From RPQJ01 sp044226195 (GTDB lineage Bacteria; Pseudomonadota; Gammaproteobacteria; Steroidobacterales; Steroidobacteraceae), in assembly GCA_044226195.1 (NCBI GenBank), contig JBGAHO010000005.1, positions 1 through 64,000 of the forward strand: a stretch of 64,000 nt of DNA. The letters are read 5' to 3'. This document shows positions 51,094-61,499 of this stretch, one piece after another. Each line of letters opens with the position of its first letter. Within the stretch, counting starts at the first letter, position 1. The notes beneath the pieces are model-generated. The model did not search any database and was not told the origin of the DNA. It saw only the letters and a list, made by a program, of their open reading frames with translations. The position numbers and the translations under genes were made by a program.

Positions 51094-51810
51094 ATGGAAT
51101 CCACCCCCCACATCCTCATCGTCGACGACGACCGCGAGATACGCGACCTGTTGTCCCGCTTCCTCACCCGCAACGGCCTGCGGGTCAGCGTGGCCCGCGA
51201 GGAGCGCGAAATGCGCAAGGTGCTGCAGGACTCGGCCATCGACCTGGTCGTGCTCGACGCGATGCTGCCCGGGAAGGACGGCTTCACCATCTGCCGCGAA
51301 CTGCGGGCCAGCGGCAGCGTGCCGATCATCATGCTGACGGCCGCGGGCGACGAGACCGACCGGATCGTCGGCCTCGAGATGGGCGCCGACGACTATGTTC
51401 CCAAGCCCTTCAACCCGCGCGAGCTGCTCGCACGCCTGCGGGCCGTGCTGCGTCGCGCAGCGACGCCGGCTCGCGATGCCGAGCCCGCGGGCGGCCTGCT
51501 GCGCTTCGCCGGCTGGACGCTCGACACCGGCCGGCGCCAGCTGCTGTCGCCGGAAGGGGCGCTCGTCACGCTCTCCACGGGCGAATACGACCTGCTGGTG
51601 GCCCTGATCGAACGTCCGCAGCGCACGCTCAGTCGCGAGCAGTTGCTCGACCTCGCGCGCGGCCGCGGCCCCGTGCCCTTCGACCGCAGCATCGACGTGC
51701 AGGTGAGCCGGCTGCGCCGCAAGATCGAGGCCGACCCGCGCGCGCCCGAGATCATCACCACCGTGCGCGGCGGTGGCTACATGTTCGCGGCGCCCGTCGA
51801 ACGCGCATGA
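51094..51810 (+). CDS. OmpR-family response regulator
   Basis: This 238-residue regulator has a receiver (VDDDREIRDLL, phospho-Asp in LVVLDAMLPGKDGF, Lys in YVPKPFNPRELL) and an OmpR winged-helix output domain (GALVTLSTGEYDLLVALIER, IDVQVSRLRRKIEADP, VRGGGYMF). Its stop overlaps the histidine kinase start as ATGA. The conserved arrangement matches EnvZ/OmpR-type pairs; the signal is unknown. An earlier in-frame start at 50953 adds a non-family Arg-rich leader and is unlikely. Confidence 0.93.
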   Translation: MESTPHILIVDDDREIRDLLSRFLTRNGLRVSVAREEREMRKVLQDSAIDLVVLDAMLPGKDGFTICRELRASGSVPIIMLTAAGDETDRIVGLEMGADDYVPKPFNPRELLARLRAVLRRAATPARDAEPAGGLLRFAGWTLDTGRRQLLSPEGALVTLSTGEYDLLVALIERPQRTLSREQLLDLARGRGPVPFDRSIDVQVSRLRRKIEADPRAPEIITTVRGGGYMFAAPVERA

Positions 51811-53207
51811 GGCGGTTCCTGCCGGACTCGCTGGCCGGCTGGGTCATCGTCGTGCTGATCGCGGGGCTGGTCACTTCCCAGGCGATCACGCTCGCGGTGA
51901 ACTACAACTCGCGCTCCCGCGCCGCGACGGTCATGGGCCACTTCGGGCTCGCCGAGCGCATCGCCGACGTCGTGCGCCTGGTGGCCGCGACGCCGGCCGA
52001 ACAGCGGACCGCGGTGCTCGCCACCTTCACCAGCAGCACGCTGCACGTCGAATGGGGCGGCGCGCCGGCGGTCGACGACGTCGAAACGCAGGACGACCGC
52101 GCCGAGATGTTCTCCACGGTGCTGCAGTCGGCGTTGTGGAATGCGGCGTGGCGGCACCTGCGCGTGACCTTCCTGCCGGCCGGGGTCAGCGTCCCGTCGC
52201 CGAGCGCGCGCCCGCGCGACCTCACCACCAGTCTCGGCCGGGCGCTCGACGACATCCTCTCGCAGCACTCGCGCGTGCCGGTCCTGCAGGTGTCGCTGCA
52301 GCTCGACGACGGCACGTGGCTGAACTTCCTGGCGCCCTTCGTCGAGGCGCCGCAGGACGTGCCCGACCGCACCGTGGCGCTGCTGGTCATCGGGGCGATC
52401 GTGGTGGTCGTCCTGTCGATCTGGTCGGTGCGCCGACTCACGCAGCCGCTCGAGACGCTGGCCCGTGCCGCCGGCCAGATCGGCGTCGACATGCAGGCGC
52501 AGCCGCTGCCCGAGAGCGGCGCGCGCGAGCTGCGCCAGGCGAGTCATGCCTTCAACGTGATGCAGGAGCGGCTGCAGCGCTTCGTCCGCGATCGCCTGCA
52601 GATGATCGCCGCGATCTCCCACGACCTGCGCACGCCCATCACGCGGCTCAGGCTGCGCGCCGAGTTCGTCGATGACGAGGAGCAGCGCCGGCGCATGCTG
52701 GCCGACCTCGCCGACATGGAGGCCATGGTCGACTCGACGCTCGCCTTCGCGCGCGAGGAGGCGAGCACCGAGTCGCGCTCGAACGTCGACGTGGTGTCGC
52801 TCGTCGAGAGCGTCTGCGAGGACCGGCCGCACGTGCAGCTCGAACTCGACCCGGCCATCGGCGGACGGCTGTTGTGCGTCTGCCGGCCGCTCGCCGTGCG
52901 TCGCTGCCTCGCCAACGTCGTCGACAACGCGGTGAAGTACGGGCAGCGGGCGCGCGTCGGCCTGTCCCTGCACGACGGCCACGTCGAACTCACCGTCGAC
53001 GACGACGGGCCGGGCATCCCGGTCGCCGACCAGGATCGCGTGTTCCTGCCGTTCGAGCGACTCGACGCCTCGCGCACCGCCGGCCTCGGCGGGACCGGGC
53101 TCGGGTTGTCGATCGCCCGCACCATCGCCCGGGCCCACGGCGGCGACGTGCGTCTCGCCAATCGCGCGGAGGGCGGCCTTCGGGTGACAATCACGCTCCC
53201 ACGCTGA
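51807..53207 (+). CDS. EnvZ-type sensor histidine kinase
   Basis: A 466-residue inner-membrane kinase with helix 1 (AGWVIVVLIAGLVTSQAITL), a periplasmic domain of about 155 residues, helix 2 (TVALLVIGAIVVVVLSIWSV), and HAMP. The phospho-His is in IAAISHDLRTPITRLRLRAE, and the ATPase N, G1 and G2 boxes are NVVDNAVKYG, VDDDGPGIP and GTGLGLSI. It is translationally coupled to the regulator gene. An acetoacetate-decarboxylase-like gene follows after 11 bases. Confidence 0.93.
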   Translation: MRRFLPDSLAGWVIVVLIAGLVTSQAITLAVNYNSRSRAATVMGHFGLAERIADVVRLVAATPAEQRTAVLATFTSSTLHVEWGGAPAVDDVETQDDRAEMFSTVLQSALWNAAWRHLRVTFLPAGVSVPSPSARPRDLTTSLGRALDDILSQHSRVPVLQVSLQLDDGTWLNFLAPFVEAPQDVPDRTVALLVIGAIVVVVLSIWSVRRLTQPLETLARAAGQIGVDMQAQPLPESGARELRQASHAFNVMQERLQRFVRDRLQMIAAISHDLRTPITRLRLRAEFVDDEEQRRRMLADLADMEAMVDSTLAFAREEASTESRSNVDVVSLVESVCEDRPHVQLELDPAIGGRLLCVCRPLAVRRCLANVVDNAVKYGQRARVGLSLHDGHVELTVDDDGPGIPVADQDRVFLPFERLDASRTAGLGGTGLGLSIARTIARAHGGDVRLANRAEGGLRVTITLPR

Positions 53208-53218
53208 GCGGGTGAGCG

Positions 53219-53923
53219 ATGTTCCAGACCGAAGACGACCTGCCGACCGTGCCCCTGCGCGCCGCGCCCTGGGATCTCACCGGGCGAGGCTGGATCGTCG
53301 CGCTGCGTTTGCCGCCGGGCTCACCGGCGCGTACATCCTTTCTCCGGCCCGCCGATGCGGCGAGCCTGCGCAGCCCGTTCGCGCTGCTGATGTACGTCGA
53401 CTACGCGAGTTCGCCCTGCGGCCCGTATCGCGAACTGCTGTTCATCCCCGGGCACGTGCCGTTCGCCGACGGCCGGCGGCATCACACGATCAGCCGCATC
53501 CTCGTCTCGACCTGGGACAGCGTCGTCAATGGGCGGCGCAACTGGGGCATCCCCAAGGACCGGGCCGACTTCGAGGTGGCCCCGATCGAGGGGGTGTCCG
53601 GGGGCGAATCGATCGTGGTGCGCGAACCGGGTGGACGGGAACTGTGCGCGCTGCACCTTGCGCCGGCACGATTCGCGCCGGCCTTGCCTGCGCCGCTCGC
53701 GCTCGTGCCAGAGCGCCTGCGCACGCTCGCGCAGCGCTTCGGCGGCAGGACGTACTACTACGCCCCCGGGGCGAGCGGCCGGGTCCGGCCGGGCCGGCTG
53801 CTCGAGGCGCGTTTCGCGGCGGAACGCTTCTCGGACCTCGGCGCCGCGCGCATCGTGGCGACCCTCCGCGTCGAGGCATTCGACCTGCGGTTCCCCGTCG
53901 CGCGCATCGTCGACGGGGAATGA
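53219..53923 (+). CDS. acetoacetate decarboxylase-like protein
   Basis: The 234-residue protein has the ADC-superfamily pattern: MYVDYASSPCGPYRELLFIP, RHHTISRILVSTWDSVVNGR, and RNWGIPKDRADFEV, where the Lys of the IPKDRADF block lies at the Schiff-base region of the family. True acetoacetate decarboxylases are about 245 residues, but many relatives act on other oxo-acids. It starts 11 bases after the histidine kinase, so it may be part of the two-component operon. Catalysis is not proven. Confidence 0.75.
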   Translation: MFQTEDDLPTVPLRAAPWDLTGRGWIVALRLPPGSPARTSFLRPADAASLRSPFALLMYVDYASSPCGPYRELLFIPGHVPFADGRRHHTISRILVSTWDSVVNGRRNWGIPKDRADFEVAPIEGVSGGESIVVREPGGRELCALHLAPARFAPALPAPLALVPERLRTLAQRFGGRTYYYAPGASGRVRPGRLLEARFAAERFSDLGAARIVATLRVEAFDLRFPVARIVDGE

Positions 53924-53936
53924 ACCGGCGGCGGCG

Positions 53937-56714
53937 TCAGGCTGCCTTGTCGAGCCCCGTGGCCTGGCTGATGGCCGCGTGCGCGGCCGCCAGCCGGGCG
54001 ATCGGCACGCGCGGCGCCGAGCAGGAGACGTAGTCGAGCCCGATCGAGTCGCAGAAGCGGATCGACGCGGGATGACCGCCGTGCTCGCCGCAGATGCCGA
54101 CCTTCAGCCCCGCGCGGCTCGCGCGTCCCCACTCGACCGCCAGCGCCATCAGGCGACCGACGCCCTTCACGTCCAGCACCTCGAACGGGTTGTCCTGCAG
54201 GATGCCCCGCTCGTTGTACATCGGCAGGAACTTGTTCTCGGCATCTTCGCGCGAGAACGAGAACGTCGCCTGCGTCAGGTCGTTGGTGCCGAACGAGAAG
54301 AACTCCGCGACCTCGGCGAGGTTCTCCGCCCGCATGCACGCGCGCACCACCTCGACCATGGTGCCGAACTTGCAAGGCACCTTCACGCCGTACGTCAGCT
54401 CGACCTCCTTCTGCACCGCGGTCATGTAGTCGCGCACCAGCGTGAGCTCCTGCGCGGTGCACACCTGCGGGACCATGATCTCGGGATGCACCTCGACCCC
54501 GGCGCGCAGGCAGTCGGCCGCGGCTTCGAGCACCGCGCGGATCTGCATGGTGTAGATCTCGGGGTAGGTGATGCCGAGCCGCACGCCGCGGTGGCCGAGC
54601 ATCGGGTTCACCTCGCGCAGGGCGCGTGCCTTGCGCAGGATCGCCTCCTTGCGTGCGAGCACCGTGTCGATCACGCGGGTGTCGCCGAGTTCGCGCACGG
54701 TCGCGCCGAGCCGTGAATCGCTGAGCGAACGCGCGGCCTCGGCGAGCACCTCGAGCCCGCGGGCGGCGCCGCGCAGGTCCTGCAGGCGCGCGAGGTCGTC
54801 CTCGAGCTGCCGCTCCGTCGGCAGGAACTCGTGGATCGGCGGGTCGAGCAGGCGGATGGTCACCGGGTGCGGGGCCATCGCCTTGAAGATGCCGACGAAG
54901 TCCGCGCGCTGGATCGGCAGCAGGCGGTCGAGTGCCGCGCGCCGCTGCTCGGCGGTGTCGGCCACGATCATGTCGACCACGATCGGCAGGCGGTCGGCGG
55001 CGTTGAACATGCGTTCGGTGCGGCACAGGCCGATGCCCTTCGCGCCGTAGCGCAGGGCGCGTGCCGCGTCTCCCGGCGTGTCGGCATTGGCGCGCACGCC
55101 GAGCCGCGCGTACTGGTCGGCCCAGCCGAGCAGCCGGACCAGCGCCTGCGAGAAGTCGGCCTCCACGGTCGGCACTTCGCCGCGGAACACGCGGCCCGTG
55201 CTGCCGTCGATGGTGATCACGTCGCCTTCCTTGATCACCTGGTCGCCGACGAAGGCCACGCGCATCGAGACGTCGACGTGGATGCCCTCGGCACCCGCGA
55301 CGCAGGGCTTGCCCATGCCGCGCGCGACCACGGCCGCGTGCGACGTCTTGCCGCCGCGACTGGTGAGGATGCCCTGCGACGCGAAGAAGCCGTGGATGTC
55401 CTCGGGCTTGGTCTCCTCGCGCACGAGGATGACCCGGGTGCCCTGCTTGCCCTGCGCCTCGGCCCGGTCCGCATCGAACACGGCCTGGCCGCTCGCGGCG
55501 CCGGGGGAAGCGGGGAGCCCGGTCGCGAGGGGATGCGCCTTGTGCGCCGGGTCGAGGCGCGGGAACAGCATCTGCTCGAGGTGCGCCGGATTGACGCGCG
55601 TGATCGCCTCTTCGCGGTTCAGCAGTCCCTCCTCGTGCATCTCGACGGACGTGCGCACCATCGACGCCGCATTCATCTTGCCGTTGCGCGTCTGCAGGCA
55701 GTAGAGCGTGCCGCGCTCGATGGTGAACTCGAAGTCCTGCACCTCGCGGTAGTGCTTTTCGAGCCGGTTGCGCAGCTCGACCAGCTGCACGTACAGGGCC
55801 GGCATCTCGGTGGCGAGGTCGGCGAGCGGCTTCGGGGTGCGGATGCCCGCGACCACGTCCTCGCCCTGTGCGTTGGTGAGGTACTCGCCGTAGAGCTGGT
55901 TCTCGCCGGTGGCCGGATTGCGCGTGAAGCCGACGCCCGTGGCGCTGTCGTTGCCCATGTTGCCGAACACCATGGCGACGACGTTCACCGCCGTGCCGTT
56001 CGCCATCGCGGGCGTGATGCGGAACTCGCGCCGGTAGTCGACGGCGCGCTTGCCCATCCACGAGTTGAATACGGCCTTGATCGCGATCTCGAGCTGCTCG
56101 TACGGATCGGCGGGGAAGGGGCGTCCCGTGTGCTGCTGCACCACGCGCAGGAAGCGCTCGCCGATCTCGCGCAGGTCCTCCGCGCCGAGCATCACGTCGT
56201 ACTTCACGCCGACCTTGGCCTTGACCGCGTCGAACTGCTCGTCGAACAGCGCATCGGGCACGCCGAGCGCGACCTTGCCGAACAGCTGGATGAAGCGTCG
56301 CCACGCGTCGTAGCCGAAGCGCTCGTTGCCGGTGCGACGGATGAGTCCGGCGAGCGTCTGCTCGTTGAGCCCGAGGTTGAGGATCGTGTCCATCATGCCC
56401 GGCATCGACATCGCCGAGCCCGAGCGGACCGAGACGAGCAGCGGATCGTCGCTGCCGCCGAAGTGCTTGCCGGTCTGCTGCTCGAGCGCCGCCATGTGCT
56501 CGCGCGCGCTCTCGATGAGTCCGGCGGGCAGCTGGCGCTCGGTGTCGGCGAGGAAGGCGAGGCACGCTTCGGTGCTGATCACGAAGCCCGGCGGGACCTT
56601 GAGCCCGATCCGGGTCATCTCGCAGAGATTGGCGCCCTTGCCGCCGAGCAACATCTTGTTGCGGCCGTCACCCTCGGCAAAGGAATAGATCCACTTGCGC
56701 GCAGTCGTCGTCAT
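53937..56714 (-). CDS. ppdK: pyruvate, phosphate dikinase
   Basis: The 925-residue enzyme interconverts pyruvate, ATP and phosphate with PEP, AMP and pyrophosphate. It has the N-terminal ATP-grasp part (LLGGKGANLCEM, VSVRSGSAMSMPGMMDTILN), the phospho-His loop SRGGKTSHAAVVARGMGKPC near residue 455, and the PEP-binding barrel with catalytic cysteine in KVGICGEHGGHP and FFSFGTNDLTQATFSFSRED. It supplies PEP for gluconeogenesis from acetate or pyruvate, fitting the acetate transporter and Calvin genes. It converges on the ADC-like gene with 13 bases between. Confidence 0.97.
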   Translation of the reverse strand: MTTTARKWIYSFAEGDGRNKMLLGGKGANLCEMTRIGLKVPPGFVISTEACLAFLADTERQLPAGLIESAREHMAALEQQTGKHFGGSDDPLLVSVRSGSAMSMPGMMDTILNLGLNEQTLAGLIRRTGNERFGYDAWRRFIQLFGKVALGVPDALFDEQFDAVKAKVGVKYDVMLGAEDLREIGERFLRVVQQHTGRPFPADPYEQLEIAIKAVFNSWMGKRAVDYRREFRITPAMANGTAVNVVAMVFGNMGNDSATGVGFTRNPATGENQLYGEYLTNAQGEDVVAGIRTPKPLADLATEMPALYVQLVELRNRLEKHYREVQDFEFTIERGTLYCLQTRNGKMNAASMVRTSVEMHEEGLLNREEAITRVNPAHLEQMLFPRLDPAHKAHPLATGLPASPGAASGQAVFDADRAEAQGKQGTRVILVREETKPEDIHGFFASQGILTSRGGKTSHAAVVARGMGKPCVAGAEGIHVDVSMRVAFVGDQVIKEGDVITIDGSTGRVFRGEVPTVEADFSQALVRLLGWADQYARLGVRANADTPGDAARALRYGAKGIGLCRTERMFNAADRLPIVVDMIVADTAEQRRAALDRLLPIQRADFVGIFKAMAPHPVTIRLLDPPIHEFLPTERQLEDDLARLQDLRGAARGLEVLAEAARSLSDSRLGATVRELGDTRVIDTVLARKEAILRKARALREVNPMLGHRGVRLGITYPEIYTMQIRAVLEAAADCLRAGVEVHPEIMVPQVCTAQELTLVRDYMTAVQKEVELTYGVKVPCKFGTMVEVVRACMRAENLAEVAEFFSFGTNDLTQATFSFSREDAENKFLPMYNERGILQDNPFEVLDVKGVGRLMALAVEWGRASRAGLKVGICGEHGGHPASIRFCDSIGLDYVSCSAPRVPIARLAAAHAAISQATGLDKAA

Positions 56715-56885
56715 CGGGAGTCCTCGCAGCCCGTGTCCTTCGGGGCCGCAGGACGGCAGGATTGCGCCGCCTCGGGACGGCGAGAATACGTAGTAGTGGG
56801 TGTCGCGCCGCGATAATGCCTAGCCCATCGTCGCGCCGCGAGGCCGGGCCGATCCTGGCCCGACCCCGGGGCGCAGCCGGAGGAA

Positions 56886-57245
56886 TCAACCCACCGTCGC
56901 GGTGGCCTTGCGCTCGGCGTGCAGGGCCTGCAGTCGCGCGCTGTCGACCTTGTGCACGGCCTGCTCGACGGCGGCGTCGACGCAGCTGTCGTACTGCTGC
57001 GTGAGGCGCAGCTCGCGGATGGCCGGCTCGCCGCCGCAGGCGCGGTCGGCCGCCGAGTTGATGCGCGCGTACAGCGCCTGGGCGCCGGCCGCCGAAGCGA
57101 TGTTCAGGTCGTCGTAGCTCACGACGACCGACGGGTGATGGCTGCCGTCGGCTGCCTGGGCCGACACGGCGAGCAGGGCGGCGGCCAGGCCGATCGCGAG
57201 GGCGGTGCCGGCCTGATGGAAGCGATGCGTGACGTTGCGGTTCAT
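56886..57245 (-). CDS. UrcA family secreted protein
   Basis: This 119-residue protein has a signal peptide (LAIGLAAALLAVSAQA) and the UrcA pattern: VSYDDLNIASAAGAQALYAR, DRACGG with a later cysteine (YDSCVDAAVEQAVHKVDSAR) and a C-terminal LQALHAERK. UrcA proteins are small exported proteins of unknown function, common in Caulobacterales and Xanthomonadales relatives. The ATG at 57245 has a GGAGACAAGG site. A partly mismatched 9-bp hairpin at 56842-56865 downstream may terminate it. Confidence 0.88.
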   Translation of the reverse strand: MNRNVTHRFHQAGTALAIGLAAALLAVSAQAADGSHHPSVVVSYDDLNIASAAGAQALYARINSAADRACGGEPAIRELRLTQQYDSCVDAAVEQAVHKVDSARLQALHAERKATATVG

Positions 57246-57428
57246 GTCCTTGTCTCCTGTCCGGTCGTGGGGATCGCGTTCGGCCATCGTGTAGGTAGTT
57301 TGATGCGGCAGCCGGCCGAATGGTCGCCGCTTCGTCGCTCGCCCGCGACCGCTCATCGCACGCGCGGGCTTGTGCAGCGCCGGAGTCCGCGCGACTATCG
57401 CGCTGCAGCACGCAGGGAGCAGCACGTC

Positions 57429-58339
<911 letters not shown>

Positions 58340-58343
<4 letters not shown>

Positions 58344-59263
58344 GGACTCGCCGGCGGCCGGCAGATCGTCTCGAGGGCCGGGTCCGGCGCGGGCACGCGG
58401 GGCTCGGTGAGCCCACGTGCCTTCATTTCCTGCTCCAGCAGCGTGCCGTCCCGGCGATCCGGCAAGTCCGGGATCGCCTGCAACGCCGCATCCTCGCCCA
58501 CGGTGTCGAGGGGAGCGACGGTGAACCCCTTCGCGCGCAGCAGGCCCAGCAGGTCCGGCAGGATGACCGGGCTGTAGGCGCCGAGATGCAGCAGCAGGAC
58601 GTGGTCGATCGGCCGGCCGAACAGGCGCTGGCCGATGGCGCGATCCGTGTCGATGGCCAGCGCCGCCGCCCGCAGGTAGCTGTCGTGCAGCCATTGCAGC
58701 TGCGACCGGTCGTCGCGCGCGCGGCAACGGGCGTAGGCGGAGTTCCAGAGATAGTCCTGCCAGTCGATGGTCACCTGCGCGATCCGGTAACCCCGCGCGA
58801 GCAGCGCTGCACGCACGGCATCCCGCTTCTCGGCGGTGTCGCCTTCGTGCAGGAAAGGATATCGGAACCAGCGCCAGTGGCCCGACGGGTCGAGTCGCTC
58901 GAGCGTGGGTTCGTTCTGCGCGACGTCGCGCAGGAATTCGTCGGTCGATTCCTGCGACAGGTCGGAATGCCGGTAGGTGTGATTGGCGACGCGCTGGCCG
59001 CCTGCCACCCACAGGCGCAGTGCGCGCTCGGCGTCCGCATCGTGCTCCGGTCGGCCGGCGTTGACGAAGCCGTACACCGGACCGACGCGCTGCTCGTCCA
59101 GGATCGCGAGTACGTCACGCGTGATGCCGCTGCGGGTCAGGCCGCTGGGCAACGCACCGTTGAGCGGCAGGTCGTCGAACGTGATCGCGAGCCGTTCGGC
59201 GCCGGCGGTTGCCAGCGGCGCCAACATTGCGAGCAGAACGGCGAACCGGGTGCGTGGCCTCAG
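58340..59263 (-). CDS. secreted polysaccharide deacetylase
   Basis: About 307 residues with NodB-domain motifs: LAITFDDLPLNGAL (motif 1 Asp-Asp), NHTYRHSDLSQES (His-His metal pair), and WFRYPFLHEGDTAEKRDAVR. No ATG or GTG lies at a sensible place. CTG at 59263 would overlap the upstream pgl stop as CTGA and yields a full signal peptide (RPRTRFAVLLAMLAPLATAG). ATG at 59227 gives a truncated one. It would act on cell-surface or extracellular sugars and is oddly the third gene of a pentose phosphate operon. Confidence 0.85.
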
Positions 59264-60000
59264 GGCACGCCTCCGGCTCCGGACGATGCTCCGTTGCGCA
59301 TCACGCCGGAGACGTCGCGCGCGGCCTCGGTGTCGGCGAAGACCACGCTGCGAGACTCGGAAACACGGACCGCCGGCGAGCCCCCCGCACGTGTGAGCAA
59401 TTCGGCCAGTCGTCGCGACTTGGCCGCGCCGGTCACGAGCCACAGGCGGCGTCGCGCGCGATTGAGCGCCGGGTACGTCAGCGTCATGCGCCGCAGTCCC
59501 TCGTAGGGTGCCGTCGTGACCGCGACGTCGCGATCGGCAACCTCCAGCACGCCATCGCCCGGCACGAGCGATGCGGTGTGACCGTCCGCGCCGAGGCCGA
59601 GTTGCACGAGGTCGAAGCGCAGCGGGGCGCCGAACTGGCGTTCGAGCGCCTGCTGGAACGAGCGCGCGGCGGATTCGACGTCGTCCGCATCGACCGGCAG
59701 GCGGTGCAGGTTGGCCTGCGGCAGGCGGCCTTCGTACACCAGCAGCGTCTCGAGCGGCGCGAGATTGCGACGCGGGTCGCTCCGTGGCGCGATGCGCTCG
59801 TCGACCTGCGCGACGTGCACGCGCGACCAGTCGAGCGGGAAGGCACGCCACTGTTCGATCATCCGCCAGGGCGTCGTGCCGCCGGACAAGGCCAGCAGCA
59901 CGCGGCCGTGCGCAGCGATCGTCGCCGTGCAGACGCGAGCGATCTCATCCGCCGCGAGCCGGGCGGCATCGTCCGGGTCCAGGCCGACGCTCAGGCGCAC
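59260..60000 (-). CDS. pgl: 6-phosphogluconolactonase
   Basis: The 246-residue DevB-type lactonase hydrolyses 6-phosphogluconolactone. Visible blocks are VLLALSGGTTPWRMIEQW, VHVAQVDERIAPRSDPRRNL, FDLVQLGLGADGHTASLVPG, and RMTLTYPALNRARRRLWLVT. GTG at 60000 starts it 10 bases inside the zwf 3' end; the stop overlaps the deacetylase start. It joins zwf and gnd to make the oxidative pentose phosphate branch. Confidence 0.94.
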   Translation of the reverse strand: MRLSVGLDPDDAARLAADEIARVCTATIAAHGRVLLALSGGTTPWRMIEQWRAFPLDWSRVHVAQVDERIAPRSDPRRNLAPLETLLVYEGRLPQANLHRLPVDADDVESAARSFQQALERQFGAPLRFDLVQLGLGADGHTASLVPGDGVLEVADRDVAVTTAPYEGLRRMTLTYPALNRARRRLWLVTGAAKSRRLAELLTRAGGSPAVRVSESRSVVFADTEAARDVSGVMRNGASSGAGGVP

Positions 60001-61388
60001 GGTCCGGGTTCTCCGGGTGGGTCGTACCAGCCGCCGTAGCGCTCCACCATGCGCTCCGCCGACGCGGGGCCCCAGGCGCCCGACGCATAGGGCTCCGCCT
60101 GCGGACCGTTCGCGAGCAGGCGGTCGACGATGTCCCAGGCGACCTCCACCGAGTCCTGGCGCGCGAAGAGCGTCGCATCGCCGCGCAGCGCGTCGCCCAG
60201 CAGTCGCTCGTACGGCGTCATCTCGTCCGCCTGCGAGTTGCACGCATACAGTTCGATCTCCTGGCCGACCATCGACTCGCCCGCGGACTTGATGCGCGCG
60301 CCGAGCGCGATCGCGACGCGATCCGGGCCCAGCCGGAAGCGCAGGTAGTTGGTGCGCGGCGGCAGTGCCTCGTCGAACAGTCGCTGCGGCGGCCGCCGGA
60401 AGGTCGCCAGCACCTCGGTCGCGGTCACCGGCAGGCGCTTGCCCGTGCGCACGAAGAACGGCACGTCCGCCCAGCGCCAGGAGTCGATCTCGAAACGCAG
60501 CGCGGCGTAGGTCTCGACGTCCGAGCTCGCCTGGACGCCGTCCTCGGCCCGGTAGCCGGCGTACTGGCCGCGCACGATGTCGCGCCGCTCCGGGTGGCGC
60601 ACGGCGCGCAGCACCTTCATCTTCTCGTCGCGCATCGCCTCGGGGCCGGTGCCGACCGGCGGCTCCATCGCGAGGATGGCGAGGATCTGCAGCAGGTGGT
60701 TCTGCACGACGTCGCGCACCGCGCCGAGTTCCTCGTACAGGCGGCCGCGACCCTCGACGCCGAACTTCTCCGCCATGGTGATCTGCACGTGCTCGATGTG
60801 CGTGCGGTTCCAGATCGGCTCGATGAAGCTGTTGGCAAAGCGGAAATACAGCAGGTTCTGCACCGGCTCCTTGCCGAGGAAGTGGTCGATGCGGAAGATC
60901 GCCGCCTCGTCGAACACCTGGTGCAGCGCGCGATTGATGGTCTGCGCGCTCGAGAGGTCGCGGCCGAGCGGCTTCTCGACCACGACGCGCGCGTTCGCCG
61001 CGCAGCCGGAACTGCCGAGCTTGCCTGCCACGGCCGCGAACAGGCTCGGCGGGATCGCGAGGTAATGGCAGGGTCGCTTCGCGCCGTCGATCGCCGTGCG
61101 CAGGGCGGCAAACGTCGCGTCCTCGCGGTAGTCGCCGTCGACGTATCGCAGCTTCGCTTCCAGTCGTCGCAACGCCTCCGGATCGGTGCCGTCGCCGTGC
61201 TGCTCGAGGCTCGCGCGCATGCGCTCGACCACGGCTTCGCGCGTGAGGCCGCCGCGGGCCACGCCGACCACGATCGGCGGCAGCCGGCCCCGGCGCTCGA
61301 GGTTCTCGAGCGCGGGAAAGATCTTCTTGAAGGCGAGGTCGCCGGTGATGCCGAAGACCACCAGCGCGTCGGAATAGTCACCGTTCAT
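59991..61388 (-). CDS. zwf: glucose-6-phosphate dehydrogenase
   Basis: A 465-residue protein with the nucleotide site VVFGITGDLAFKKIFPALE, the catalytic-region block AAIFRIDHFLGKEPVQNLL (RIDHFLGKE), the C-terminal RTGKRLPVTATEVLATFRRP, and LLGDALRGDATLFARQDSVE. It makes NADPH and 6-phosphogluconolactone. ATG at 61388 is preferred over GTG at 61394. The gene leads zwf-pgl-deacetylase, with gnd convergent; ribulose 5-phosphate produced here can feed CbbP. Confidence 0.96.
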   Translation of the reverse strand: MNGDYSDALVVFGITGDLAFKKIFPALENLERRGRLPPIVVGVARGGLTREAVVERMRASLEQHGDGTDPEALRRLEAKLRYVDGDYREDATFAALRTAIDGAKRPCHYLAIPPSLFAAVAGKLGSSGCAANARVVVEKPLGRDLSSAQTINRALHQVFDEAAIFRIDHFLGKEPVQNLLYFRFANSFIEPIWNRTHIEHVQITMAEKFGVEGRGRLYEELGAVRDVVQNHLLQILAILAMEPPVGTGPEAMRDEKMKVLRAVRHPERRDIVRGQYAGYRAEDGVQASSDVETYAALRFEIDSWRWADVPFFVRTGKRLPVTATEVLATFRRPPQRLFDEALPPRTNYLRFRLGPDRVAIALGARIKSAGESMVGQEIELYACNSQADEMTPYERLLGDALRGDATLFARQDSVEVAWDIVDRLLANGPQAEPYASGAWGPASAERMVERYGGWYDPPGEPGPCA

Positions 61389-61499
61389 CGGCACCTGTCC
61401 CTGGGTCGCGGTTTGCCACGTTGCGGTCGGGGCGGCCGCGGGGCCATAACTCTACACGTCGGCCGACCCGTTGGAAGCCGGCCGCCGCCAGGCCCTGCC

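Noticed and set aside
53758..56565. A 935-codon minus-strand open frame overlapping ppdK
   Set aside because: It is an out-of-frame shadow of ppdK on the same strand, Arg/Ala-rich, whereas the other frame carries every PPDK motif.
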